From assembly GCA_025352485.1 (NCBI GenBank), contig JANXTJ010000071.1:1-22691 (forward strand): a stretch of DNA of 22,691 bases. The letters are read 5' to 3'. The stretch comes from Salinibacterium sp. Lineage in GTDB: Bacteria; Actinomycetota; Actinomycetes; Actinomycetales; Microbacteriaceae. Below are positions 14,461 to 20,967 of the stretch, in pieces (the stretch's first letter is position 1; each line of letters opens with the position of its first letter). Under the pieces are notes generated by a model that searched no databases, was not told where the DNA came from, and saw only the letters and a program-made list of their open reading frames with translations. The translations under genes and the position numbers were made by a program.

Positions 14461-14462
14461 AT
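14457..14462 (+). promoter_or_regulatory. Candidate -10 box of the tetR gene
   Basis: TAACAT is followed by seven bases and GTG 14470. This would give a leaderless transcript starting at the second in-frame start codon, three codons after ATG 14461. No ribosome site precedes ATG 14461. Confidence 0.35.
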
Positions 14463-15105
14463 GTCAAGCGTGAGTGATCAGCAGGGCAAACCAGACGCGC
14501 AGCCGGGCGATCCGCAGCCCAGAATGAAGTCGGGCGACCGCAGAGAACTCATCGTCGTCGCCGCAGCGGGGGTCTTCGGTGACTTCGGATACTTCGGCAC
14601 CACCACGGATCAGGTCGCCAAGGCGGCCGGCGTGAGCCAGCCCTACGTCTCGCGGATGTTCGGAACCAAAGAGCAGCTCTTCCTCGAGGTGCTCGCTCGC
14701 TCGCTGCGCACCCTGCTGTCGGCCTTCACGGCCGAGATCGCCGCCGGCACCGGCCCCGGACTTCCCGCGCGAATCGGGCTCGCCTACGTCGAGCTTCTCC
14801 GCGATCGTGGCCTTCTGCTCTCCCTGATGCACGCGTTCGTGCTGGGTGGCGACCCGGCGATCGGCACGGCGGCGCGCGCCGGCTTCCTCGAGGTCTACCG
14901 ACTGTTGCGGGTCGACGCCGGCTTCAGCGCCGGCGAAGCACGGGACTTTCTGGCTAATGGCATGCTGATCAATACGATGGTGGGCCTGCGGATGAGTGAC
15001 GAATTCGAGACCAACGACCTCGCGAATGAGTGTCTGCGCACGGCGCTCCCCGAAAAGCTCGACCTGGTGCTTAACCTTGGCAAAGAGCAGCGGTCCGACC
15101 GGTGA
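14461..15105 (+). CDS. TetR/AcrR-family transcriptional regulator
   Basis: This 214-aa one-component repressor (211 aa if GTG 14470 is used) has an N-terminal helix-turn-helix, ELIVVAAAGVFGDFGYFGTTTDQVAKAAGVSQPYVSRMFGTKEQLFLEVL (about residues 28-78), with the TetR recognition helix in SQPYVSRMF. The C-terminal ligand and dimer domain contains LLLSLMHAFVLGGDPAIGTAARAGF. It is divergent from the DHA2 transporter with two dyads between them, so it most likely represses the pump and itself and releases DNA on binding a drug-like ligand. Its stop overlaps the truB start by four bases (GTGA). This ties truB translation, and probably transcription, to this regulator. Confidence 0.92.
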   Translation: MSSVSDQQGKPDAQPGDPQPRMKSGDRRELIVVAAAGVFGDFGYFGTTTDQVAKAAGVSQPYVSRMFGTKEQLFLEVLARSLRTLLSAFTAEIAAGTGPGLPARIGLAYVELLRDRGLLLSLMHAFVLGGDPAIGTAARAGFLEVYRLLRVDAGFSAGEARDFLANGMLINTMVGLRMSDEFETNDLANECLRTALPEKLDLVLNLGKEQRSDR

Positions 15106-16097
15106 AACGGCTTCCCGACAACCCGGCGGCCGGCATCCTGCTCGTCGACAAACCGCAGGGGCTCACCAGCCACGACGTCGTCGCCCGCACCCGTAAGTTC
15201 GTGGGCACCCGAAAGGTGGGTCACGCCGGCACGCTCGACCCGATGGCAACCGGTCTGCTCGTTCTGGGCATCAACAACGCCACCCGGCTGCTGACCTGGA
15301 TCGTGGGCCTCGACAAGGAGTACACCGCCACGATCCGGCTCGGAGCCGCGACGAACACCGACGACGCCGATGGTGAGCTGGGTCAGCGGGCGGATGTTGC
15401 CGCGCTCGCGGCCGCCACCGATGAGGCCATCGCGGCGGAGGTTGCCGCCCTCACCGGCCAGATTTTGCAGCGCCCCAGCTCCGTGAGCGCCATCAAGGTC
15501 GATGGCAAGCGGGCATACACGCTCGCCCGCGGGGGCCAAGAATTGGTGCTGCCCGCCCGCCCGGTGACGATCCTCGACTTCGACGTTTTGGCGATCAGGC
15601 GCTCGGAGTGGGTTGATGTCGACGTGCGCGTGCAGTGCACCACCGGCACCTACATCCGGGCGCTCGCCCGCGACCTCGGCGCAGCGCTCGCCGTCGGCGG
15701 CCACCTCACCGTGCTGCGCCGCACTCGGATCGGGCCGTTCGGCGTCGAGGATGCCGCTGCCATCGACGACACGATGCGCTCGAAGCTGCGTGCTCCGGCC
15801 GTCGTCGCGACCGAGCTGTTCGGCCGGATCGAGCTGAGTGCGGAACAGGCTCGCGAGTTGGGCAACGGCACGCGCATCCCGCTGCAGGCGGTGACCCCCA
15901 CCGCGCGCTGGGCCGCGGCCACCCCCGAGGATGGCACACCAAGCTCCACCCCGATCGCGGCCGTTGATCCTGACGGCAGGCTTGTCGGGCTCATCGAGGT
16001 TGTGGCCGGTCGAGCTCACGTGCTCGCCAATTTTCCGCGGGACTTAGCCGGCGCATCCCCGGCAGACTTACCCGATGACGCTACAGTGACGCCATGA
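15102..16097 (+). CDS. truB: tRNA pseudouridine(55) synthase TruB
   Basis: TruB makes pseudouridine 55 in the T-arm of tRNA. The 331-aa protein begins with KRLPDNPAAGILLVDKPQGLTSHDVVARTRKF. KVGHAGTLDPMATGLLVLGI follows, with catalytic Asp46. RPSSVSAIKVDGKRAYTLAR and GTYIRALARDLG are the expected later motifs. The C-terminal PUA-like domain is at about 240-310, in the short actinobacterial form. The start GTG 15102 lies inside the end of tetR (GTGA overlap), with no ribosome site of its own that stands out. Translational coupling is therefore likely. Its stop overlaps the next start (ATGA). Confidence 0.96.
   Translation: MKRLPDNPAAGILLVDKPQGLTSHDVVARTRKFVGTRKVGHAGTLDPMATGLLVLGINNATRLLTWIVGLDKEYTATIRLGAATNTDDADGELGQRADVAALAAATDEAIAAEVAALTGQILQRPSSVSAIKVDGKRAYTLARGGQELVLPARPVTILDFDVLAIRRSEWVDVDVRVQCTTGTYIRALARDLGAALAVGGHLTVLRRTRIGPFGVEDAAAIDDTMRSKLRAPAVVATELFGRIELSAEQARELGNGTRIPLQAVTPTARWAAATPEDGTPSSTPIAAVDPDGRLVGLIEVVAGRAHVLANFPRDLAGASPADLPDDATVTP
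16082..16087 (+). promoter_or_regulatory. -10 box of the first small membrane gene after truB
   Basis: TACAGT lies within the last truB codons. It is followed by six bases (GACGCC) and ATG 16094, so the gene can be both coupled to truB and transcribed on its own as a leaderless mRNA. Confidence 0.5.
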
Positions 16098-16462
16098 TCG
16101 AGTGGTTCACCGGCGTCATCATCGTGGGCGCCGTCGTTGCGGGAGTGCTCTGCCTCGCGCTCGGGCTCGCCGGCCGAATCCCGAACGACCTCACGCTGGG
16201 GGCGATGGCGCTCATCGAACTTTTGCTCATCGGCCAGGTGGTGGTGTCTCTGATCGCGCCGGCCGTGGGAAACCACCCCACCGGAAACGGGCTCGAATAC
16301 TGGGTCTACCTGGTCTCGGCCGCGCTGTTGCCCGCCGCGGCCGCCTTCTGGGCCATCATCGATCGCAGCAGATGGAGCACCGTCGTGCTCGCGGTCGCCG
16401 CTTTCGCCGTGGCGGTGATGGTCTACCGGATGGGCCAGATCTGGTTCGTGCAGGCCGCGTAG
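16094..16462 (+). CDS. Small membrane protein of unknown function (4 predicted TM)
   Basis: This 122-aa protein has four hydrophobic segments at about 5-28, 38-60, 70-90 and 94-114, joined by short loops. The first loop, GRIPNDLTLG, and the loop APAVGNHPTGNGLEYW are the only hydrophilic stretches of note. I do not recognise the family with confidence. The start ATG 16094 overlaps the truB stop in ATGA and has a -10 box six bases upstream. It lies between truB and ribF together with a second small membrane protein. No function can be inferred beyond a location in the membrane. Confidence 0.8.
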   Translation: MIEWFTGVIIVGAVVAGVLCLALGLAGRIPNDLTLGAMALIELLLIGQVVVSLIAPAVGNHPTGNGLEYWVYLVSAALLPAAAAFWAIIDRSRWSTVVLAVAAFAVAVMVYRMGQIWFVQAA

Positions 16463-16484
16463 CGAGACAGTCGCCCGGCTCACC

Positions 16485-16490
16485 TAGGCT
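16485..16490 (+). promoter_or_regulatory. -10 box of the second small membrane gene
   Basis: TAGGCT is followed by seven bases to ATG 16498 (four bases to ATG 16495). This favours 16498 as the start and a leaderless transcript. Confidence 0.45.
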
Positions 16491-16497
16491 GTTCATG

Positions 16498-16941
16498 ATG
16501 GCTAACAATAGATCCTCCCGGGCGGTCGGCGTCGGCCGCGTCTTGATCGCGGTGTACGCGATCCTCGCGCTCGGGGCGACCGCGCGTTCTGTCGTTCAAA
16601 TCGCGACCAAATTCGATGTCGCGCCGGTGGCCTACCTGCTCTCCGGGCTTGCCGGGCTGGTGTACATTCTCGCGACCGTCGCCCTGCTCGGCCGTGGCGA
16701 CACCTGGTACCGCATCGCGTGGGTCACGATCATCTTCGAGTTCGTCGGGGTCGTCACGATCGGCGCCCTGAGCCTCTTCGACGCCGCAATCTTCCCCGCA
16801 GACACCGTGTGGTCGTACTTCGGCAGGGGCTACCTCTTCATTCCGCTGGTCTTGCCCATTCTCGGGATGCTGTGGCTGCGCCACACGCGTCCGTCGCGTC
16901 TCGCGGGTTCCGACATCGTCGCACCCGGCCCCGCGGCCTGA
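16498..16941 (+). CDS. Small membrane protein of unknown function (4 predicted TM)
   Basis: This 147-aa protein has hydrophobic segments at about 14-36, 43-64, 74-94 and 110-127 and a short polar C-terminus ending in APGPAA. I do not recognise the family. Two in-frame ATG codons lie side by side (16495 and 16498); the second fits the upstream -10 box. It is 35 bases after the previous membrane gene. Its stop is one base before the ribF ATG (TGA-C-ATG), so ribF translation is likely coupled to it. The gene is oriented with truB and ribF. Confidence 0.8.
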   Translation: MANNRSSRAVGVGRVLIAVYAILALGATARSVVQIATKFDVAPVAYLLSGLAGLVYILATVALLGRGDTWYRIAWVTIIFEFVGVVTIGALSLFDAAIFPADTVWSYFGRGYLFIPLVLPILGMLWLRHTRPSRLAGSDIVAPGPAA

Positions 16942-16942
16942 C

Positions 16943-17878
16943 ATGCTCACGTTTTCCTCTGCGGACGAGATTCCCGCAGATTTCGGGCCGAGCGCCGTGA
17001 CGATCGGCAAGTTTGATGGCGTACACGCGGGCCACCGGGCGGTGCTGCGCCGGTTGCTCGACGTCGCAGCGCAACGAGGTCTTGCCTCCGCCGTCGTTAC
17101 TTTTGATCGAAACCCGTTGAGCCTGCTGGCGCCGGAGAAGTGCCCGACGCCGCTGGTCAGCAACGCTCAGAAACTGGAAATGCTCGCGAGCATCGGCGTC
17201 GACGCGACTCTGATGCTCCCGTTCGATGAGGAGCTTCGCCAACTTTCGCCCGAGGAGTTTGTCGACAGCATTTTGGTGCGTGGGCTCGCGGCGAAGGTCG
17301 TGTTCGTCGGTGGCGACTTCCGGTTCGGTGCCCGTGGCGCCGGAAATGCCGCGCGGTTGCGTGAGTTTGGCGAGCAGCTGGGTTTCGAGGTCATCGTGGT
17401 CGACGATGTCGTTCCGCACGGGCAGCGCAGGGCGTCATCCACCTGGATCCGTGAGCTGCTCGCGCAGGGCGGCGTCGGGGAAGCTGCGGGGTTGTTGGGT
17501 GCTTTACCGACGATCCGCTCATCCGTCGTCCATGGGCAACATCGTGGGCGCCTGCTCGGCTATCCGACGGCGAATCTGTCGCGGCGAATCGAGGGCTATG
17601 TGCCGGCCGACGGCGTGTATGCCGCCTGGCTCACCGTCGCGGGTACCCGTTACCCCGCCGCCGTCTCGATTGGCAACAACCCAACGTTTGAGGGGGTGCC
17701 AGATAAGCAGGTAGAGGCGCACGTGATCGATGCGACCCTCGACCTCTACGGCAGCACGGTAGAGCTCGCGTTTGTCGACTACATCCGCGGCATGCACAAG
17801 TTCGCCGACGGGCAGGCGCTCTCCGAACAGATGAGCCGCGATGAGCGCGCGATCCGCGACATACTCGGCGTCGGTTAG
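16943..17878 (+). CDS. ribF: Bifunctional riboflavin kinase/FAD synthetase
   Basis: RibF converts riboflavin to FMN and then FAD. The 311-aa protein has an N-terminal nucleotidyltransferase-like FAD synthetase domain with TIGKFDGVHAGH (HxGH at about 28-31), TFDRNPLSLL, VGGDFRFGARGAGN and SSTWIRELLAQG. The C-terminal riboflavin kinase domain (about 185-305) has GRLLGYPTANL, ADGVYAAWLTV, SIGNNPTFEG and the terminal LAFVDYIRGMHKFAD. Both halves look complete. The start is ATG 16943, one base after the preceding stop. The stop TAG overlaps the next GTG by one base. The truB-ribF order is common in bacteria; here two small membrane genes separate them. Confidence 0.96.
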   Translation: MLTFSSADEIPADFGPSAVTIGKFDGVHAGHRAVLRRLLDVAAQRGLASAVVTFDRNPLSLLAPEKCPTPLVSNAQKLEMLASIGVDATLMLPFDEELRQLSPEEFVDSILVRGLAAKVVFVGGDFRFGARGAGNAARLREFGEQLGFEVIVVDDVVPHGQRRASSTWIRELLAQGGVGEAAGLLGALPTIRSSVVHGQHRGRLLGYPTANLSRRIEGYVPADGVYAAWLTVAGTRYPAAVSIGNNPTFEGVPDKQVEAHVIDATLDLYGSTVELAFVDYIRGMHKFADGQALSEQMSRDERAIRDILGVG

Positions 17879-19116
17879 TGACCGGAGCCGTCCCGCGCTC
17901 GATCTGGGCCGGGCGTACCGTTGCGTTGCTGGCCATCGTGCTGATCGCGCTGAACCTGCGGACGGCTGTTGCGGCGATCTCGCCGATCGTGGCCTTCGTC
18001 TCGAAAGACATTCCGCTCGGTGCCGTCGGCTTTGGGGTGCTCGGCACCCTGCCGCCCATTGCATTCGCGAGCTCAGGGATTGTGGCCCCGCTCGTGGCGC
18101 GGCGCCTCGGCATCGAGACGACAATGGTCCTCGCCTGCGCGGCGATGATCGTCGGACCGCTCGTGCGTGCCGTCGCGCCCAACTACGCCGTGCTCCTGGT
18201 CGGTAGCGCCGTGGCGTTCACGGGCATGGGGTTCGGCAATATCCTGCTGCCGCCGTCCGTCAAGAAATACTTTCCTGACCGGATCGGTCAGCTGACCGCG
18301 GCCTACGCCACGTTCCTGTCCATCGGCACCGCACTGCCACCGTTGCTGGCCATCCCCATCGCGGCGGTGGCGGGATGGCGAGTGTCGGTGGCGGCCTGGC
18401 TGGTCTTCGCGGTCTGTGCCCTCGTGCCCTGGGTCGTGATGCGTGCACGCGCGGGCCGCATCGCGAACCTCGAGCGCAAGCAGACTCTTGTACCGGAGGC
18501 TCGGGCCGACCTTCTCGGCCGGATGCCCCGCTCGCGAACGGCAATCGCCATGGCCATCGCCTTCGCGGTGCCGACGTTCAACGGATACGCCTTCTTCGCC
18601 TGGCTTCCCGAGTTGCTCAAGGAGCGGGCCGGGTCGCCCCCGGAACAGGCCGGTGCGATTCTTGCCCTCTTGGCCATCACGGGGCTCCCGCTCGCACTGG
18701 TGACCCCCATCCTCGCCTCTCGGATGCACAACGTGGGCTACATCATCTGGGCCGGGATCGCGTTCTTCTTGGTGGGCTATCTCGGCCTGCTGCTTGTACC
18801 GACGGTGGTGCCATGGCTCTGGGCGGTGCTCAGCGGCCTGGGGTCTGTGATCTTCCCACTGTGCCTGGCAATGATCGGCTTGCGCACCAAGAGCCCGGAT
18901 GCCGCGGTCGCCTTGAGCGGGTTCGTGCAGGGGATCGGCTACGGGGTTGGTGCGCTCGGACCGTTGCTATTCGGAATCCTGCGTGACGTGTCGGGCGGCT
19001 GGACGGCGCCGCTGGTGTTGGTGCTCGCCGTCACCCTGGTCGCGATAGTGCCCGCGGTGCTGCTGCGCACACCGTCTTTCGTCGAGGACGAGCTCGCTGT
19101 GGCCGAGCGGCTCTAG
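17878..19116 (+). CDS. MFS transporter of the CynX/NimT type
   Basis: This 412-aa membrane protein has 12 traceable hydrophobic segments. LNLRTAVAAISPI in TM1 and the following region are the mark of the CynX/NimT/YycB group of the major facilitator superfamily, which includes cyanate and 2-nitroimidazole transporters. LPPSVKKYFPDRIGQLTAAYATFLSIGTALPP is also typical. The substrate is unknown and CynX-like function is not implied. The start GTG 17878 shares its first base with the ribF stop (TAGTG), so it is translated right behind ribF. The stop TAG overlaps the stop of the convergent ROK gene at the tetranucleotide CTAG (19113-19116). Confidence 0.9.
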   Translation: MTGAVPRSIWAGRTVALLAIVLIALNLRTAVAAISPIVAFVSKDIPLGAVGFGVLGTLPPIAFASSGIVAPLVARRLGIETTMVLACAAMIVGPLVRAVAPNYAVLLVGSAVAFTGMGFGNILLPPSVKKYFPDRIGQLTAAYATFLSIGTALPPLLAIPIAAVAGWRVSVAAWLVFAVCALVPWVVMRARAGRIANLERKQTLVPEARADLLGRMPRSRTAIAMAIAFAVPTFNGYAFFAWLPELLKERAGSPPEQAGAILALLAITGLPLALVTPILASRMHNVGYIIWAGIAFFLVGYLGLLLVPTVVPWLWAVLSGLGSVIFPLCLAMIGLRTKSPDAAVALSGFVQGIGYGVGALGPLLFGILRDVSGGWTAPLVLVLAVTLVAIVPAVLLRTPSFVEDELAVAERL

Positions 19117-20045
19117 GAGACGACGGCGGAGCGGTGCACGAGTGCCGCAGCGCCAATCAGCGGGCCGTCGCCGGACAGTGCAGAGGGGATTACGCGCACC
19201 TTCGCGACGAACGGGAATGCCGCCCGCTCTCGAATGGCGCCCCGAATGATGTCAAAAAGATCGGGGCTCACCTGGGAGAAGCCGCCGCCGATGGCGACGA
19301 GCTCGAGGTCGACCAGTGCCGTGGCCGAGGCGATGGCCTGACCGATCGCGCGGCCAGCCCGGGTGACGGCCTGTACGGCAATGGGATCGCCCGCCGCGTA
19401 GTCTCTCGCGAGATCCTCCCCGCTGCTGCCGGTCCAGCCCCGGCAGCGGGCCCATGCCACCGTGTTCGGGCCGGAGGCGACGGCCTCAACGCAGCCGATG
19501 CCGCCGCAGAGGCAGCGCTCGTCGAAGGAGCCCACCTCGATATGGCCGATATGGCCGGCGTTGCCGGTGGGGCCGGCGACGGCGCGCCCGTCCAGGATGA
19601 GTCCGCCGCCGATGCCGGTCGACACCACCATGCCCATCAGGTTGTTCTCGCCCTGGCCTGCTCCGACCCAGTGCTCTGCGATGGTGATGCACTCGCCGTC
19701 CATGCGCAGGGTCACCGGCAGCCCCGGCAGCAGATCGGCCACCTGCTGGCGCAGTGGGTAGTCGCGCCAGGCCGGCAGGTTGAGCGGCGAGACGAGGCCA
19801 GCGCTGACGTTGATCGGCCCGGCACTGCCGATGCCGACCCCGATCAGGGTCGCGCCGGCCGGCAGGGCAGCGCGCGCCTGAGTGACGGCGGAGTGTGCGC
19901 TTTGGGCGAGCTGCTCGCTCGTGGAATCGCGCCCGGTCGGCGCGCGGTGGCGGCTGCCGGCCAGAAGTACCCCGGTCGGATCGACCAGCGCGGCTTCGAT
20001 TTTCGTGCCGCCGTGGTCGACTCCGAGCACAAAGCTGGTGCTCAC
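19113..20045 (-). CDS. ROK-family sugar kinase, glucokinase-like
   Basis: This 310-aa protein has the ROK kinase fold. GVDHGGTKIEAALVD is the first phosphate loop (about 8-22), and RMDGECITIAEHWVGAG carries the catalytic aspartate. STGIGGGLILDG and GNAGHIGHIEV follow. The zinc motif CLCGGIGCVEAVASG has the CxCGxxGCxE pattern of active ROK kinases. GGGFSQVSPDLFD is the C-terminal adenosine-site segment. There is no N-terminal helix-turn-helix, so it is a kinase and not a ROK repressor. The exact hexose or amino-sugar substrate is not certain. The start is GTG 20045, overlapping the stop of the upstream membrane gene in GTGA. Confidence 0.9.
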   Translation of the reverse strand: MSTSFVLGVDHGGTKIEAALVDPTGVLLAGSRHRAPTGRDSTSEQLAQSAHSAVTQARAALPAGATLIGVGIGSAGPINVSAGLVSPLNLPAWRDYPLRQQVADLLPGLPVTLRMDGECITIAEHWVGAGQGENNLMGMVVSTGIGGGLILDGRAVAGPTGNAGHIGHIEVGSFDERCLCGGIGCVEAVASGPNTVAWARCRGWTGSSGEDLARDYAAGDPIAVQAVTRAGRAIGQAIASATALVDLELVAIGGGFSQVSPDLFDIIRGAIRERAAFPFVAKVRVIPSALSGDGPLIGAAALVHRSAVVS

Positions 20046-20425
20046 GGCACGGTCATCCCGGCGACCCAGCTGCCGACGTAGAAGAGGGCAACGGTGACCA
20101 CGATCGCGGCCAGCGGCCAGTAGAAACCGTATTTTTTGCGCACCAGATTGACGACGAAGAAACCAATACCGAGAAAGAACGCGAGCACGGCGACGGTCAT
20201 CAGGCCGTAGACGACGATCGAGAGCACCGGCGAGTTGCAGGTCAGGCCGGTGTAAGGGCCGGCACCGCAGGCGGCTTGCAGACCGCCGTATTGCACGGCC
20301 GAGAGCAGCACGCCGAGGCCAATGAAGAGCGAGATGATCGTCAGAACGACGCCGATGGCGACATCAGAAACGACAAGCACGATCGGGCGTTTGCGCCGCG
20401 TCGCTGCGGGGGTCGAACTGGTCAT
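20042..20425 (-). CDS. Small membrane protein of unknown function (3 predicted TM)
   Basis: This 127-aa protein has three hydrophobic segments (about 17-45, 65-92 and 100-122) and a basic N-terminus (TRRKRP), which suggests the N-terminus is inside. The loop after TM1 holds two cysteines (AACGAGPYTGLTC) that would be extracellular and could pair. I do not recognise the family. The start is ATG 20425; the frame also opens at GTG 20431. A -10 box exactly six bases before ATG 20425 decides for the shorter form. Its stop overlaps the ROK start (GTGA), which suggests the two are co-expressed. Confidence 0.78.
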   Translation of the reverse strand: MTSSTPAATRRKRPIVLVVSDVAIGVVLTIISLFIGLGVLLSAVQYGGLQAACGAGPYTGLTCNSPVLSIVVYGLMTVAVLAFFLGIGFFVVNLVRKKYGFYWPLAAIVVTVALFYVGSWVAGMTVP

Positions 20426-20431
20426 TGGCAC

Positions 20432-20437
20432 AGCCTA
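20432..20437 (-). promoter_or_regulatory. -10 box of the small membrane gene upstream of the ROK kinase
   Basis: On the minus strand TAGGCT is followed by six bases and ATG 20425. The in-frame GTG 20431 lies directly after the box and would be upstream of the expected transcript start. Confidence 0.5.
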
Positions 20438-20473
20438 TGTGCCATGGGGCGCGCTCGGTGGCCCGGCCGGCGA

Positions 20474-20493
20474 GGTGGTAGCGAGACACCACC
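20474..20493. promoter_or_regulatory. Dyad in the divergent membrane-gene/SRPBCC gap
   Basis: GGTGGT (20474-20479) and ACCACC (20488-20493) are an exact 6-bp inverted repeat with an 8-base spacer. It lies midway between two divergent leaderless-type promoters, a place where a shared regulator could bind. It could also be incidental. Confidence 0.3.
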
Positions 20494-20514
20494 ACTTCGG
20501 TCGGAGGCACGCCT

Positions 20515-20520
20515 TACAGT
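20515..20520 (+). promoter_or_regulatory. -10 box of the SRPBCC gene, leaderless arrangement
   Basis: TACAGT is followed by six bases (AACGGC) and GTG 20527. The same hexamer and spacing occur before ATG 16094. No ribosome site is present. Confidence 0.55.
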
Positions 20521-20526
20521 AACGGC

Positions 20527-20967
20527 GTGAAGGAATTAGTACTGGCGTTCGAGCGCGACTACGAGTTTCCTCGCGTCATCGTGTGGGACGCCCTGATCGA
20601 TCCCGATCTTGTCTCCGGCTGGCTTGCGGAGGCATCGATCCTCCCGGCGCTGGGTGGCCAATACGACCTGTGGTGGATCAACCGCGAGGGAACTCCGGCG
20701 ACGTCGGGGCGCATCGTGCTATTCGAGCCGTTGCGGCGGCTGCAGGTCGAGACGAAGGATGCCGGTCGCCTGCTGTTCACCCTCGGCGAGCTGGCCGGCG
20801 GTATGCGTGCGGCGAGCACCCGATTGCGAGTGGAGGTTCAACTCACGGGCGACGTTGTGCTCGACGCACGGGCGACGACCGACTGGCTCACCAACCTCGA
20901 GCAACTCGACGAACTGTTGCGCGGGCATCCGGTGGATTGGGGCGACGTCGATAGACTTCGTGGGTGA
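20527..20967 (+). CDS. SRPBCC (START/Bet v1-like) domain protein, AHSA1-like
   Basis: This 146-aa protein begins KELVLAFERDYEFPRVIVWDALIDPDLVSGWLAEASILPALGGQYDLWW. The pattern 'pxxxVWxALxDPxxxxxWL' is that of the AHSA1/SRPBCC ligand-binding fold. The rest (GRIVLFEPLRRLQVE, STRLRVEVQL, a last helix with LEQLDELLRG) completes it. Such proteins bind hydrophobic ligands or act as small cofactor-free enzymes or antitoxin-like partners, and the role here is unknown. The start GTG 20527 is supported by the -10 box. The stop overlaps the deoC start by four bases (GTGA), so the two are probably coupled. Confidence 0.82.
   Translation: MKELVLAFERDYEFPRVIVWDALIDPDLVSGWLAEASILPALGGQYDLWWINREGTPATSGRIVLFEPLRRLQVETKDAGRLLFTLGELAGGMRAASTRLRVEVQLTGDVVLDARATTDWLTNLEQLDELLRGHPVDWGDVDRLRG
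20952..20957 (+). promoter_or_regulatory. -10 box of deoC, inside the SRPBCC gene
   Basis: TAGACT is followed by six bases (TCGTGG) and GTG 20964. The hexamer is identical to the one before ATG 11272. deoC may thus have its own leaderless transcript as well as read-through from the upstream gene. Confidence 0.5.
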
